Below, piece by piece: positions 51,174 to 59,277 of a DNA stretch of 64,000 nucleotides. The translations under genes were made by a program, and so were the position numbers. The notes under the pieces were generated by a model. The model ran no database searches. It saw only the letters and a program-made list of their open reading frames with translations, and was not told the DNA's origin. The DNA is taken from contig NZ_CP059560.1 in the NCBI RefSeq assembly GCF_017894385.1, forward strand, positions 558,001-622,000, read 5' to 3'. Source of the stretch: Aromatoleum petrolei (GTDB lineage Bacteria > Pseudomonadota > Gammaproteobacteria > Burkholderiales > Rhodocyclaceae). The first letter of the stretch is position 1. Each line of letters starts with the position of its first letter.

Positions 51174-52634
51174 CTACTCCGCCTCGCCGCTGGGCGGCTT
51201 CTCCGCGCATACGCGGTGGTACGCGTCGAGGAGGGATCGTGTAGCCGCCCAGGAGGACGGATCACGGAACAAGGCCACGATGGGGTCGGCCTCGGCGTCG
51301 CTCCCGTTGGCGGAGATCGACAGTTGCGCCAGGAGCCGATGAGCGGCCGCGCGCTCGACGGACCCGGCCTCTTCGGCGTCGTCGCAGGGCGCGGGCAAGG
51401 GCTCGACGCTGAATCCTTGTGGTAGCTTTGGGTCCAGGCGCACACAGTCGGACAATCGAAACGCATTGGCGAAGTCGCCGACACGCTTCGACAAGCGTGC
51501 CCCGGCCCGCGCGTCCCTGCCCTTCCTCGCCGGCGGCGAGACTGCGGTCGCCCCGCGCGCCACCGCATCTGTTGCACCGGACGTTGCGTCGCATGGCTGC
51601 GGCTCGCGCAGGAGACGGCGGATCTCTGAATCAGGCAACTGCCGGTCGGCACCGGCGACCGCCAGCGCGGCACACTCCGCGGCCGCCGGCGTGCACTGTG
51701 CGAGCAGCGCAAACTGCGCGGTCATGCGGCGAAGGATCGTCTCCACCTCGTCCTTGCCGAGTCGTGGCGGATCGTCCATCTCCCGGACCGCGTTGATCTC
51801 CGCGGCGAAGTCGGCCACGAGCTCCTCGAACGCGGTCTTGCGCACCAGGGGATCCAGATTGAGCGCGTCGGCGAGCTTTTCTAGGCACCCGAAGCGGGAG
51901 CGAATGGCGGCGGTACTTTCGTGTGTGAGGTGCAAGCCGATCGGGGCGAGGTAGTCGATGGCGAAGAGGTAGATGGAGGCGGTCACGCTGTGAAGCTTCA
52001 GGCCGCAGCGTTGGGCGTGCTCGGACAATTCGCGCAGGCTCAGAGGTCGCTGGAGCTCGGATTCGAGCTCGCTCTTGAGCAGCGCGGTGCCGCGGGCTTT
52101 CTCCCAGAACAGCGTTTCGGCGCGATTCTCGTTCTCGGCCAGGTGGGCCGAAATGACATCGGCCTCGCCCGCCCACGGATGCAGCACGACGCGAATCCAC
52201 TCGTAGCGGGCATCGTGCGTCTCGAGCCATAGCTCCTGGACGATCTGCAGGCGCGTATTGCCGCCGAAATAGCACATGTAGCGGCTGGCACCCGCTCTGC
52301 GGGTCACGCTCAACGCATCCTTCAGGCCGCCCCGGGCTTCGATGGAGGCACGGATGTCGGCATAGCGCTTGTTGGTTCGCACGCGCAGGTTGCGGTCGTA
52401 GCAATCGATATCCATGCACCGCAGGAGCATCCAGCCGTCGACATCCTCACCCGGCTGGAGGTCGGTCGCGGCGTTGGCCGCTTCCTTGACGGCCAGGCTG
52501 TGTTGAACGAGCAGCGCGCGACGCTCGCCGGTTATGCCATGGGACGCGGGCGCTTGCAGCTTTCCTCGCTTTTCCATGTGCTGGGCCAGTTCCTTGACGG
52601 AGATGGAGTCAGGCAATCGCGTTCTGGACGTCAT
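51174..52634 (-). CDS. parB: ParB-family partition protein of ICE (TIGR03764-like)
   Basis: A 486-residue ParB-like protein. The N-terminal ParB/Srx region has NKRYADIRASIEARGGLKDA, YFGGNTRLQIVQELW and AHLAENENRAETLFWEKARG; a helix-turn-helix follows (SLRELSEHAQRCGLKLHSVT); the C-terminal 200 residues are ICE-specific. ATG at 52634 is chosen for MTSRTRLPDSISVKELAQHM, which overlaps the parA 3' end by 26 nt. It should bind a parS-like site to stabilise the excised element. It is intact, although its partner ParA is not. Confidence 0.88.
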   Translation of the reverse strand: MTSRTRLPDSISVKELAQHMEKRGKLQAPASHGITGERRALLVQHSLAVKEAANAATDLQPGEDVDGWMLLRCMDIDCYDRNLRVRTNKRYADIRASIEARGGLKDALSVTRRAGASRYMCYFGGNTRLQIVQELWLETHDARYEWIRVVLHPWAGEADVISAHLAENENRAETLFWEKARGTALLKSELESELQRPLSLRELSEHAQRCGLKLHSVTASIYLFAIDYLAPIGLHLTHESTAAIRSRFGCLEKLADALNLDPLVRKTAFEELVADFAAEINAVREMDDPPRLGKDEVETILRRMTAQFALLAQCTPAAAECAALAVAGADRQLPDSEIRRLLREPQPCDATSGATDAVARGATAVSPPARKGRDARAGARLSKRVGDFANAFRLSDCVRLDPKLPQGFSVEPLPAPCDDAEEAGSVERAAAHRLLAQLSISANGSDAEADPIVALFRDPSSWAATRSLLDAYHRVCAEKPPSGEAE

Positions 52635-53442
52635 GGCCGTCGACGACCTCGCTGAGAGCTTCCGGCGGCACCCCAGCGCGGGTGCCGTCAAGGCTCGGAA
52701 TGAGCTCCCACAGGAGCGCATGCATTGCAGGACTCGCCTTGACCGGGTCGATCCAATGCACCGGGACCTGGGCAGTGGCGGCATTGCGGTACGCAACGGC
52801 GTGCGGTATGACCGTTTTGAGGAGCAGGACCTTGCACTTGAGCTGCTGATAGCTCTCGCGAATCGCCTGACCGATCTCGCGTGCGTCGCGGGTGTTTTCG
52901 TGGCGGTAGATGATCGCCAGCATTTGCGGCACGGAGATGCCGAACGCCGCAGCCGTTTCTACGCGGTTCAGCAGTTCCTGGGTGCCCGACAGAAACTCGC
53001 GCGCCGAGAGGATATCGGGCGAGATCGGCGAAAGGAGCACGTCGGCGGCCAGCACTGCAGCATCCTGAAGGTGGCCCACCGCGCCCTGGGTATCGATGAG
53101 CACGACATCGTAGCGCTCCTGCAGCAGCGGACTGCGCAAGGCGAGTTTGATGCGCAGCGCGCTGTCCATACGCGGCGCGAGCCAGTCCTGGAGCGCCCCC
53201 TGTGGCGCATCGGAGATGACGATGTCGAGGCAGCCGTTGGGGTTGAGCTGCGGCTGTCGACGCAATGGCACGGGCGCGAGCGCGAAGTCGATGGTTGAAA
53301 TGCGGTCGTCGCTGAGCGCCCCCTGCTTGATCATTTGCGTCAGTCCGTGCCGCGCTCGCCTGGCAATGGGGTAATAGCGACTGAGACTCGGCTGCACATC
53401 CGCATCGATGAGCAGGACGCCCATGCCAATGTCGGCGAGCAG
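52609..53442 (-). pseudogene. parA: ParA ATPase of ICE, N-terminus with Walker A lost
   Basis: From LLADIGMGVLLIDADVQPSL onwards the sequence is a ParA/Soj ATPase: DADVQPSLSRYYP is the Walker A' region, YDVVLIDTQGAVGHLQDAAV the Walker B region, and VPVHWIDPVKASPAMHAL the C-terminal part. The first 25 or so residues with KGGVGKTT are missing. Upstream in the same frame stands the end of an unrelated DUF1016 fragment (RVCRSLPSPTLKLSPRFRP), so a fused protein could be made but could not bind ATP normally. The junction at about 53442 is a deletion or recombination endpoint. Confidence 0.8.
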
Positions 53443-53815
53443 GGGACGAAAGCGAGGGGAAAGCTTGAGTGTCGGCGAGGGGAGGCTGCGACACACGCGC
53501 ATGAAGTGGGAACGGGACTCCCGACTGAGCCGGTGCGGGATATTCCGCGACACCGTCTCGGATTTCCCGTCGGAGGGCAGAACAGTCGTATTCCGAGACA
53601 GCGCCTCGGAAATCAGCCGGGGCGGATACGCGAGGCAAAAAGAGGCGCACTTGCTCCAGGTTGTCGACGCTGAAACCTCGTCCGAAGCGCTGCCATAGGT
53701 CGGCGGACAGGCGCTGCAGTTCCTGCTCACCCCGCTCGGCGCGGGCTTCACTGCCCCGCTCGAACTCGAGGATGCAATGGCCGATCTCCCAGTAAGTAGC
53801 CGTCTTATGTCCGAA
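53443..53815 (-). pseudogene. DUF1016/YhcG-type nuclease N-terminal fragment
   Basis: In one frame YWEIGHCILEFERGSEARAE then LSADLWQRFGRGFSVDNLEQ is the DUF1016 N-terminal domain of YhcG-like PD-(D/E)XK nucleases. A one-base slip in a run of five T (plus strand A, 53637-53641) moves it to the parA frame, where LAYPPRLISEALSRNTTVLP continues the family. No start codon remains and the nuclease domain is absent. Confidence 0.7.
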
Positions 53816-53849
53816 AGCGCCGAGGCGAGAAGGTCGGCCCCGTAAAATG

Positions 53850-53879
53850 AAAACGGCTCGCTTTTCAGCGAGCCGTTTT
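53850..53879. terminator. Bidirectional Rho-independent terminator
   Basis: 12-bp perfect stem: AAAACGGCTCGC (53850-53861) and GCGAGCCGTTTT (53868-53879) with a 6-nt loop TTTTCA. A/T runs on both sides allow termination in both directions. It lies at the edge of the ICE segment. Confidence 0.85.
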
Positions 53880-53915
53880 GTAGAACGATTGGCGATTTGT
53901 AGATTGCCTACTTTT

Positions 53916-53939
53916 CCCCAAGTCCTTGATTACTTGGGG
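53916..53939. repeat. Hairpin adjoining the tRNA-like end
   Basis: CCCCAAGT (53916-53923) and ACTTGGGG (53932-53939), loop of 8 nt. It overlaps the CCA-like end of the tRNA-resembling sequence and could be part of an integration site. Confidence 0.55.
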
Positions 53940-53990
53940 CGACATACCGGGATCGAACCGGTGACACCTGGAGCCACAAGACTGGTGACT
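53936..53990 (-). other. tRNA 3'-end-like sequence, candidate att site
   Basis: The minus strand reads a T-arm (ACCGG-TTCGATC-CCGGT) followed by ATGTCGC, one base and CCA, exactly the layout of a tRNA 3' end. Towards the 5' side an anticodon-arm-like TCTTGTGGCTCCAG is present, but its stem does not pair and no D-arm follows, so no complete tRNA is encoded. ICEs of this family integrate in the 3' ends of tRNA genes and leave such copies at their borders. The 53991-54229 stretch has nothing else I recognise. Confidence 0.45.
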
Positions 53991-54229
53991 AATACGTAAA
54001 ATCAAACACTTGCGTCACTTTATTTTCAAAACAACGTCTCCCCACACCGAGCAACGGCGCGGAACTACGGCGGACTTTTGAAAGTTTCTTGGGTGCAACC
54101 TGACCTTTCCAGCGTCCTAATCAAACGCCCGTCACCACGGTCACGGCGGCTGGATCACTACCACGCACCGGGGGAGCAATGACAGGTCGAGCAACGGCGG
54201 TGCGAGTATGACCCGTGATTCCGCGCGAA

Positions 54230-54640
54230 TCAGATCGGCCTTCTCCGGAGAGCCCAATCATCGGGAGCGCTCTTGGCCGGGTCGAAGTCGAGTTCGACTT
54301 CGACTCCGTTCGGATCCGTGAAGAAGACCTGCCACGTGCGCAGTTCGCCCGGCGTGCGAATGATGCGGTAGCTAACGCCGGCCGCAACCAGGCGATTCAG
54401 CGTGCGCACCAGTCCCTCGGCGCGAAATGCCATGTGGTCGAGAACGCCCCGACGCGGCTCGGGCATCTCTTTGACACTGATGACGTGCAGCACGGGTTGC
54501 TGCGATATGTAGAGCCAGCAGCCTGGGACGGAAAAAGGCGGACGCGGCCCTTCCTCCATCTCGAGCAGTTCGGTGTAGAAGCGACGCGTCACATCGAGGC
54601 GATCGGTAACGATCGTAAAGTGGTCCATTCGCGTGATCAT
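54230..54640 (-). CDS. VOC-superfamily (glyoxalase/dioxygenase fold) protein
   Basis: A 136-residue single VOC module: MDHFTIVTDRLDVTRRFYTE with the first metal-ligand His, RGVLDHMAFRAEGL with the second His, and VFFTDPNGVEVELDFDP with the third ligand Glu. Members include glyoxalases, epimerases and extradiol dioxygenases. It is downstream of the SDR at 54710 on the same strand after a gap of about 70 nt, so both may process an intermediate of the adjacent dioxygenase pathway. Confidence 0.88.
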   Translation of the reverse strand: MITRMDHFTIVTDRLDVTRRFYTELLEMEEGPRPPFSVPGCWLYISQQPVLHVISVKEMPEPRRGVLDHMAFRAEGLVRTLNRLVAAGVSYRIIRTPGELRTWQVFFTDPNGVEVELDFDPAKSAPDDWALRRRPI

Positions 54641-54709
54641 GAATTGCTCCGACGGAGGTTGAATTCTGTAAGGCGGCCGGACGCCGTGAGTTGCAACGGG
54701 TGAGAGCTC

Positions 54710-55489
54710 TTACATGAGCCCGCTGTAGCTTCCGCCGTCCACCTGCAAGTTCTGTCCCGATATGTAGGAAGCCTGCATTGAACAAAGAAACGCACATGCG
54801 GCGGCGAACTCCTCGGGGCGGCCGAATCTGCCTGCGGCGACGGGCTTGAGCATGTCATTCCGGGCCTCCTCGAAGCTGCACCCGGCTCTCGTCGCCTGCT
54901 GTTCGATCATGTAGCGCAGCCGGTCGGTTTCGATCCGCTCCGGCAGCAGGTTATTGATCGTGACATTGTCGCGCGCGACGGCTCGCGATAAAGCCTTGGA
55001 GAAGGCCGTCAATCCTGCGCGCGCGGCAGTCGAAAGCCCGAGCGGGAGATGCGGCGATTTCACCATCGCGGAGGTGATATTGACGATGCGCCCGAACTTG
55101 CGCTTCCGCATTCCCCCCACGACGGCCTGGATGAGGAGTATCCCGGACAGCATGTTGGCTTCGATGGCGCCCAGCCACACTGCGTGATCCCAATCCTCGA
55201 TCCTGCCGGGCGCGGGCCCGCCGTTATTGGTGACGAGGATGTCCGGTTCATCGCATGCGGCGAGCAGAAGCTGCCGCCCTCGCTCGGTATCGAGATCGGC
55301 AACGACGGTGGCGGGCCTCACTCCGGTCTCCCGCGCGATCTCGTCTGCCGCCAAGCTCAGGCGCTCCTCGTCACGTCCATTGAGGATGACCGTACAGCCT
55401 TCCTGCGCCAACGCCAAGGCACAGGCTTTTCCAAGGCCGCGCGAGGAGGCGCACACGATCGCCCGACGTCCATTGATTCCGAAATCCAT
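54710..55489 (-). CDS. Atypical SDR lacking the YxxxK pair
   Basis: A 259-residue SDR. CASSRGLGKACALALA is the cofactor motif, TNNGGPAPG replaces NNAG, and the C-terminal ISGQNLQVDGGSYSGLM is normal. At the catalytic site the usual Ser-x(10-14)-Tyr-x-x-x-Lys reads ITSAMVKSPHLPLGLSTAAR: no Tyr or Lys is present. A known subgroup with NNGGPxPG shares this substitution, so the protein may use another mechanism or be non-redox. The gene lies divergent from the dioxygenase operon. Confidence 0.85.
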   Translation of the reverse strand: MDFGINGRRAIVCASSRGLGKACALALAQEGCTVILNGRDEERLSLAADEIARETGVRPATVVADLDTERGRQLLLAACDEPDILVTNNGGPAPGRIEDWDHAVWLGAIEANMLSGILLIQAVVGGMRKRKFGRIVNITSAMVKSPHLPLGLSTAARAGLTAFSKALSRAVARDNVTINNLLPERIETDRLRYMIEQQATRAGCSFEEARNDMLKPVAAGRFGRPEEFAAACAFLCSMQASYISGQNLQVDGGSYSGLM

Positions 55490-55627
55490 TCAGCTCTCCT
55501 GCCACGTCTTGAACTTGCCTCGCAGGGACAGCATTGATCCACTTTATGGGAAAAGTGTTCAACTTCCACAAAGCCACGCAAACCTGCGCATCTCGCGTTT
55601 AGTCGAGGGGCACCACCGGCCCTTTTG

Positions 55628-55641
55628 TTGACATAGATCAA
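55628..55641. promoter_or_regulatory. FNR/ANR-like box
   Basis: TTGACATAGATCAA fits TTGAT-N4-ATCAA with one mismatch. It is about 110 nt upstream of the dioxygenase alpha start, in the divergent spacer with the SDR gene. TTGACA could alternatively be a -35 element. Confidence 0.5.
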
Positions 55642-55750
55642 ATCACACCGTGAGCAACGGTAGGATACTCCGCTTAAATTATACATCTTTTGTGTTTATG
55701 TTCAGTTTTAAAGCACAGACGAACGGACGACCTTCAAGGAGGAGGACCAC

Positions 55751-57145
55751 ATGGACAGAAAATCGAACCCCAAACTCTCGGACGGCACCCTGCTTTCCGA
55801 TCTGATCAACCTCGAAACCCGCGAAGTCAAGATGCGGGCGCTTTCCGATCCCGAACTGTTCGAGCTCGAGATGGAGCGCATCTTCGCCAAGACCTGGGTA
55901 TTCCTGGGGCACGAAACCGAAATCCCGAACAAGGGCGATTTCGTTGTCCGCGACATGGGATCGGATTCCGTGCTGATGGCGCGCGGGGCGGACGGCGAGG
56001 TGTACGTCTCCCTCAACGTCTGCCCCCATCGGGGCATGAAGATCTCGACCCACGACGTGGGTAACACGATGACTCACGTCTGTATCTACCACGGCTGGGC
56101 ATTCAAGCCGAACGGCGACTTCATCGGCGCGCCGGTCGAGAAGGAATGCATGCACGGGAAGATGATGACCAAGCAGGAACTTGGCCTGAAGAAGGCCCGC
56201 GTCGCGATCTATGGCGGCTTGGTCTTCGCGACGTGGAACATCGAGGGCCCGAGCTTCGAGGACTTCCTCGGCGACGCGAAATGGTATTTCGACACGCTCT
56301 GGTGCCGTACTGACAAGGGCATGGAAGTGCTGGGCCCCCCGCAGCGTTTCACGATCCGTGCGAACTGGAAGACCGCCTGCGAGCAGTCGGCGTCGGACGG
56401 ATTCCATGTGCTGACCCTGCACCGCTGGCTGTCGGAAGTAGGCCCCTATCGCAAGCCGGGCAGCGAGGGTGGCGGCGGCGATCTGACGCCGGAGATGTAC
56501 GGCACCGAGGTCTACACCGGGCACGCACACACCATGCGTTGCATCGAGCTGGACCGCAAGATCCGACGCCTGACGGGGAAGGACCCGAGCGAGTTGTCGA
56601 TCAAGGAGAAACTCGAGGCGCTGCCCCCGCCGGGCATCACGCCCGAGATGCTGCCGGAAGTGCTCCGTCGCTTCAGCGATGACCAGCTGCGCGTCATGGC
56701 CTGGCGTCCGCCCCAGGTGGGCAACTTCTTTCCCAACGGGCTGTTCGAGTTCGTCTACATCCCCTCGCCCGATGGCGTGATCGGGGTCATGGCGCTGCAT
56801 GCGTATGTCCCGAAGGGGCCGGACAAGCTGGAATTCGTGAACTGGATCCTGGCCGAGAAGGACACTCCGCCGGAACTGAAGGCCAAGATGCTGCGCCTTG
56901 GCGTCCAACTCCTGGGCACTTCGGGGATGGTCGAGCAGGACGATTCGGACACCTGGCCGCACCAGACGCTCGCGGCGAAGGGTGCCGTGAGCAAGCACAT
57001 CACGATGAAGTATCAGTCGATGTACGAGAACAACAGGCTCGAAGGCTGGCCGGGCCCTGGCGATGTCGGCGACGGCTTCACGAAGGACGACACCCAGTGG
57101 CGCTGGTGGGAATACTGGTACGAACTGATGACTGCCGAGAACTGA
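55751..57145 (+). CDS. Rieske ring-hydroxylating dioxygenase, alpha subunit
   Basis: A 464-residue oxygenase alpha subunit. The Rieske cluster is complete: CPH, 17 residues, then CIYH (around residues 94-116). The mononuclear iron site is in CEQSASDGFHVLTLH (D-x2-H-x4-H, about residues 213-227). The C-terminal catalytic domain is of normal size. With the beta subunit 39 nt downstream it would form an alpha3beta3 oxygenase adding O2 to an aromatic or other unsaturated ring. Ferredoxin and reductase genes are not in the window. AAGGAGGAGGACC precedes the ATG. The substrate is not deducible. Confidence 0.93.
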   Translation: MDRKSNPKLSDGTLLSDLINLETREVKMRALSDPELFELEMERIFAKTWVFLGHETEIPNKGDFVVRDMGSDSVLMARGADGEVYVSLNVCPHRGMKISTHDVGNTMTHVCIYHGWAFKPNGDFIGAPVEKECMHGKMMTKQELGLKKARVAIYGGLVFATWNIEGPSFEDFLGDAKWYFDTLWCRTDKGMEVLGPPQRFTIRANWKTACEQSASDGFHVLTLHRWLSEVGPYRKPGSEGGGGDLTPEMYGTEVYTGHAHTMRCIELDRKIRRLTGKDPSELSIKEKLEALPPPGITPEMLPEVLRRFSDDQLRVMAWRPPQVGNFFPNGLFEFVYIPSPDGVIGVMALHAYVPKGPDKLEFVNWILAEKDTPPELKAKMLRLGVQLLGTSGMVEQDDSDTWPHQTLAAKGAVSKHITMKYQSMYENNRLEGWPGPGDVGDGFTKDDTQWRWWEYWYELMTAEN

Positions 57146-57184
57146 TCACAGCGCGACTAACTACCCCTATTTCAGGAGACCTCC

Positions 57185-57754
57185 ATGCTTCAGCAACTGC
57201 TCGAACCGACTCCGCTGCCGCCCTCGATCAAGGCGAACCGTATTCCCTCCGGCAGCGATACCTACAACGAGGTTCTCGACTTCCTCTACGACGAAGCCGA
57301 AATGCTCGACAACCTGCGCCTCGGCGAATGGGCGGAGCTGCTCACCAAGGACCTCGAATATAACGCGCCCCTGCGCCACACGCGTTCGACGTCACAGTTC
57401 GACCAGACCTATTCGCGCAACGTCCAGCACCTGCACGAGAATTACGGCTCGATGCTCATGCGGGTCAAGCGCATTACCGACACCAAGAGCGCCTGGGGCG
57501 AGGATCCGCCATCGCGCATCAAGCGTCTGGTCACGAACGTACGCGTCTACCGAATCGACGACAGCGATGACCTGAAGGTCGAGAGCTATCTGCTCCTCAC
57601 ACGCAGCCGTTTCGATTTCGACTACTTCGACCTGATCCCCTGCGTCCGCCACGACATTCTGCGCCGCGAGGATGGCGCGCTGAAACTCGCTCGCCGCGAG
57701 ATCCTGCTCGACCAAGTCGTCATCGGCACCCCCAACCTGGGCGTGATCCTTTAG
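57185..57754 (+). CDS. Ring-hydroxylating dioxygenase, beta subunit
   Basis: A 189-residue SnoaL/NTF2-fold beta subunit: EVLDFLYDEAEMLDNLRLGE at the N-terminus, IKRLVTNVRVYR in the middle strand and LARREILLDQVVIGTPNLGV at the end, all typical. It has no catalytic residues itself and stabilises the alpha trimer. AGGAGACCTCC precedes the ATG. A 9-bp hairpin lies between it and the amidohydrolase gene. Confidence 0.92.
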   Translation: MLQQLLEPTPLPPSIKANRIPSGSDTYNEVLDFLYDEAEMLDNLRLGEWAELLTKDLEYNAPLRHTRSTSQFDQTYSRNVQHLHENYGSMLMRVKRITDTKSAWGEDPPSRIKRLVTNVRVYRIDDSDDLKVESYLLLTRSRFDFDYFDLIPCVRHDILRREDGALKLARREILLDQVVIGTPNLGVIL

Positions 57755-57791
57755 ACGCGCAACGGCGACCACTACCACAAACATACCGCCT

Positions 57792-57821
57792 GCATGCCGC
57801 TCGGCCACGTGCGCGGCATGC
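57792..57821 (+). repeat. Intercistronic hairpin, beta subunit to amidohydrolase
   Basis: GCATGCCGC (57792-57800) pairs with GCGGCATGC (57813-57821); 12-nt loop, no U-run. Could stabilise the upstream mRNA or attenuate transcription. Confidence 0.5.
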
Positions 57822-57847
57822 GACGGCGGAATCGGAGACAACACGCG

Positions 57848-59164
57848 ATGAAACTTGAAGAACTCATCCTCGTCAGCATCGACGACCACGCCATTGAACC
57901 CCCGAACGCCTTTGCGCGCCACATGCCGGCCCGCTTCAAGGGGCGCGAGCCTCACATCGAGAAGCATAAGGGGCGTGACGTGTGGGTTTTCGAAGGACGG
58001 GCAACCGGCTACATGGGCCTCAACTCGGTCGTCGGTCGCCCCAAGGAAGAGTACGGCATGGAGCCGCTCGGTTACGAACACATGAGGCGCGGCACTTGGG
58101 ACGTCCAGGCGCGCGTCGACGACATGAACGCCAATGGCGTGCTCGGCTCGCTGTGTTTCCCGACCTTCCCCGGCTTCGCGGGGCAGCGCTTCCAGCAGTA
58201 CGAGAACGCGCGCGACGTATCGCTCGCCGCCATCCAGGCCTACAACGACTGGCACCTGCACGACTGGTGCAACGCCGCCCCGGGGCGCTTCATCCCGATG
58301 GCGCTGATTCCCTGGTGGGATGCGCAGGCCGCCGCCGCCGAAATCAACCGCATGGCGAAGGACGGGGTGCACGCGATCTCCTTCTCCGACAACCCCGCCC
58401 TGCATGGTTTCCCGTCGATCCACGATTCGTACTGGGACCCGGTGTGGAAGGCCTGCGCGGACAACGCGGTGGTCATCAACTGCCACATCGGCACCGGCGT
58501 CAAGGCCGAGCACGCCTCCGACCTGTCGCCGATCGACGCCTGGATCACTTCGATGCCGATCTCGATCGCGAACTCGGCGGCCGACTGGATCTGGGCTCCA
58601 ATGTGGAGGAAGTACCCGACGCTGAAGATGGCGCTTTCCGAGGGCGGCATCGGGTGGATTCCCTACCTCCTCGAGCGTGCGGATTTCACCCACCGGCATC
58701 ACAAGGCCTGGACGAATGCCAGCTTCGGCGGCAAGAAGCCGAGCGAAATCTTCAAGGAGCACATCATCACGTGTTTCATCGAGGACGACTTCGGCCTGCA
58801 GAACCTGAAGCACATCGGTGAAGACATGGTTGGCTGGGAATGCGACTACCCGCATTCCGATTGCACCTGGCCGAATTCTCCGGAAGTAGTGTGGGAGAGC
58901 TTCAGGCACCTCCCCGACGAGACCATCGCCAAGGTCACTCACCGGAACGTGATGCGCGAATACAGCTACGACCCGTTCGCGATCCTCGGCCGCGAGAACT
59001 GCACCGTAGGCGCGCTGCGCGCGCAGGCTCGCGCCAAGGGCATCGACACCTCGCCCACGCAAGGCATGGGGGGCGCGGCACCGAAGCGGGAAGCCGGCAA
59101 ACCGGTCACTTCGGGCGACATCAACGCCATGTTCAAACAGGCGGACGCCGAGACCGCACTCTGA
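57848..59164 (+). CDS. Amidohydrolase-family protein (COG2159 type)
   Basis: A 438-residue metal-dependent TIM-barrel hydrolase or decarboxylase. VSIDDHAIEPPNAF at the N-terminus stands for the usual HxH strand, VVINCHIGTG (about residue 220) and the late WECDYPHSDCTWP give the other metal ligands (His, Asp). This group includes ACMSD-like decarboxylases acting on ring-cleavage products and many proteins of unknown substrate. ATG at 57848 has GGAGACAACA upstream; an earlier in-frame ATG at 57794 lies in the hairpin. Its position after the dioxygenase suggests work on a hydroxylated or opened product. Confidence 0.88.
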   Translation: MKLEELILVSIDDHAIEPPNAFARHMPARFKGREPHIEKHKGRDVWVFEGRATGYMGLNSVVGRPKEEYGMEPLGYEHMRRGTWDVQARVDDMNANGVLGSLCFPTFPGFAGQRFQQYENARDVSLAAIQAYNDWHLHDWCNAAPGRFIPMALIPWWDAQAAAAEINRMAKDGVHAISFSDNPALHGFPSIHDSYWDPVWKACADNAVVINCHIGTGVKAEHASDLSPIDAWITSMPISIANSAADWIWAPMWRKYPTLKMALSEGGIGWIPYLLERADFTHRHHKAWTNASFGGKKPSEIFKEHIITCFIEDDFGLQNLKHIGEDMVGWECDYPHSDCTWPNSPEVVWESFRHLPDETIAKVTHRNVMREYSYDPFAILGRENCTVGALRAQARAKGIDTSPTQGMGGAAPKREAGKPVTSGDINAMFKQADAETAL

Positions 59165-59169
59165 TCCGG

Positions 59170-59231
59170 GGGCGCTTCACGGCGCCCGCAGCATGAGAGG
59201 AGGAGATCCCGCGCTATCCGCGATAGCGCGG
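59170..59231 (+). repeat. Two intercistronic hairpins, amidohydrolase to FAD gene
   Basis: GGGCGC (59170-59175) with GCGCCC (59182-59187), then CCGCGCTAT (59209-59217) with ATAGCGCGG (59223-59231). No U-runs. Confidence 0.5.
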
Positions 59232-59277
59232 CGGGCGCCCTCACGCCCGACGATGGAACCGATAACGGGAGATATCC

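Noticed and set aside
53936..53990. A complete tRNA gene
   Set aside because: Only the T-arm and CCA-like end are convincing; the anticodon stem does not pair and there is no D-arm.
55679..56998. A 439-codon minus-strand open frame
   Set aside because: Antisense to the Rieske alpha subunit; His/Arg/Leu-rich shadow composition.
57392..59062. A 556-codon minus-strand open frame
   Set aside because: Antisense to the dioxygenase beta subunit and amidohydrolase genes; no motif, no SD.
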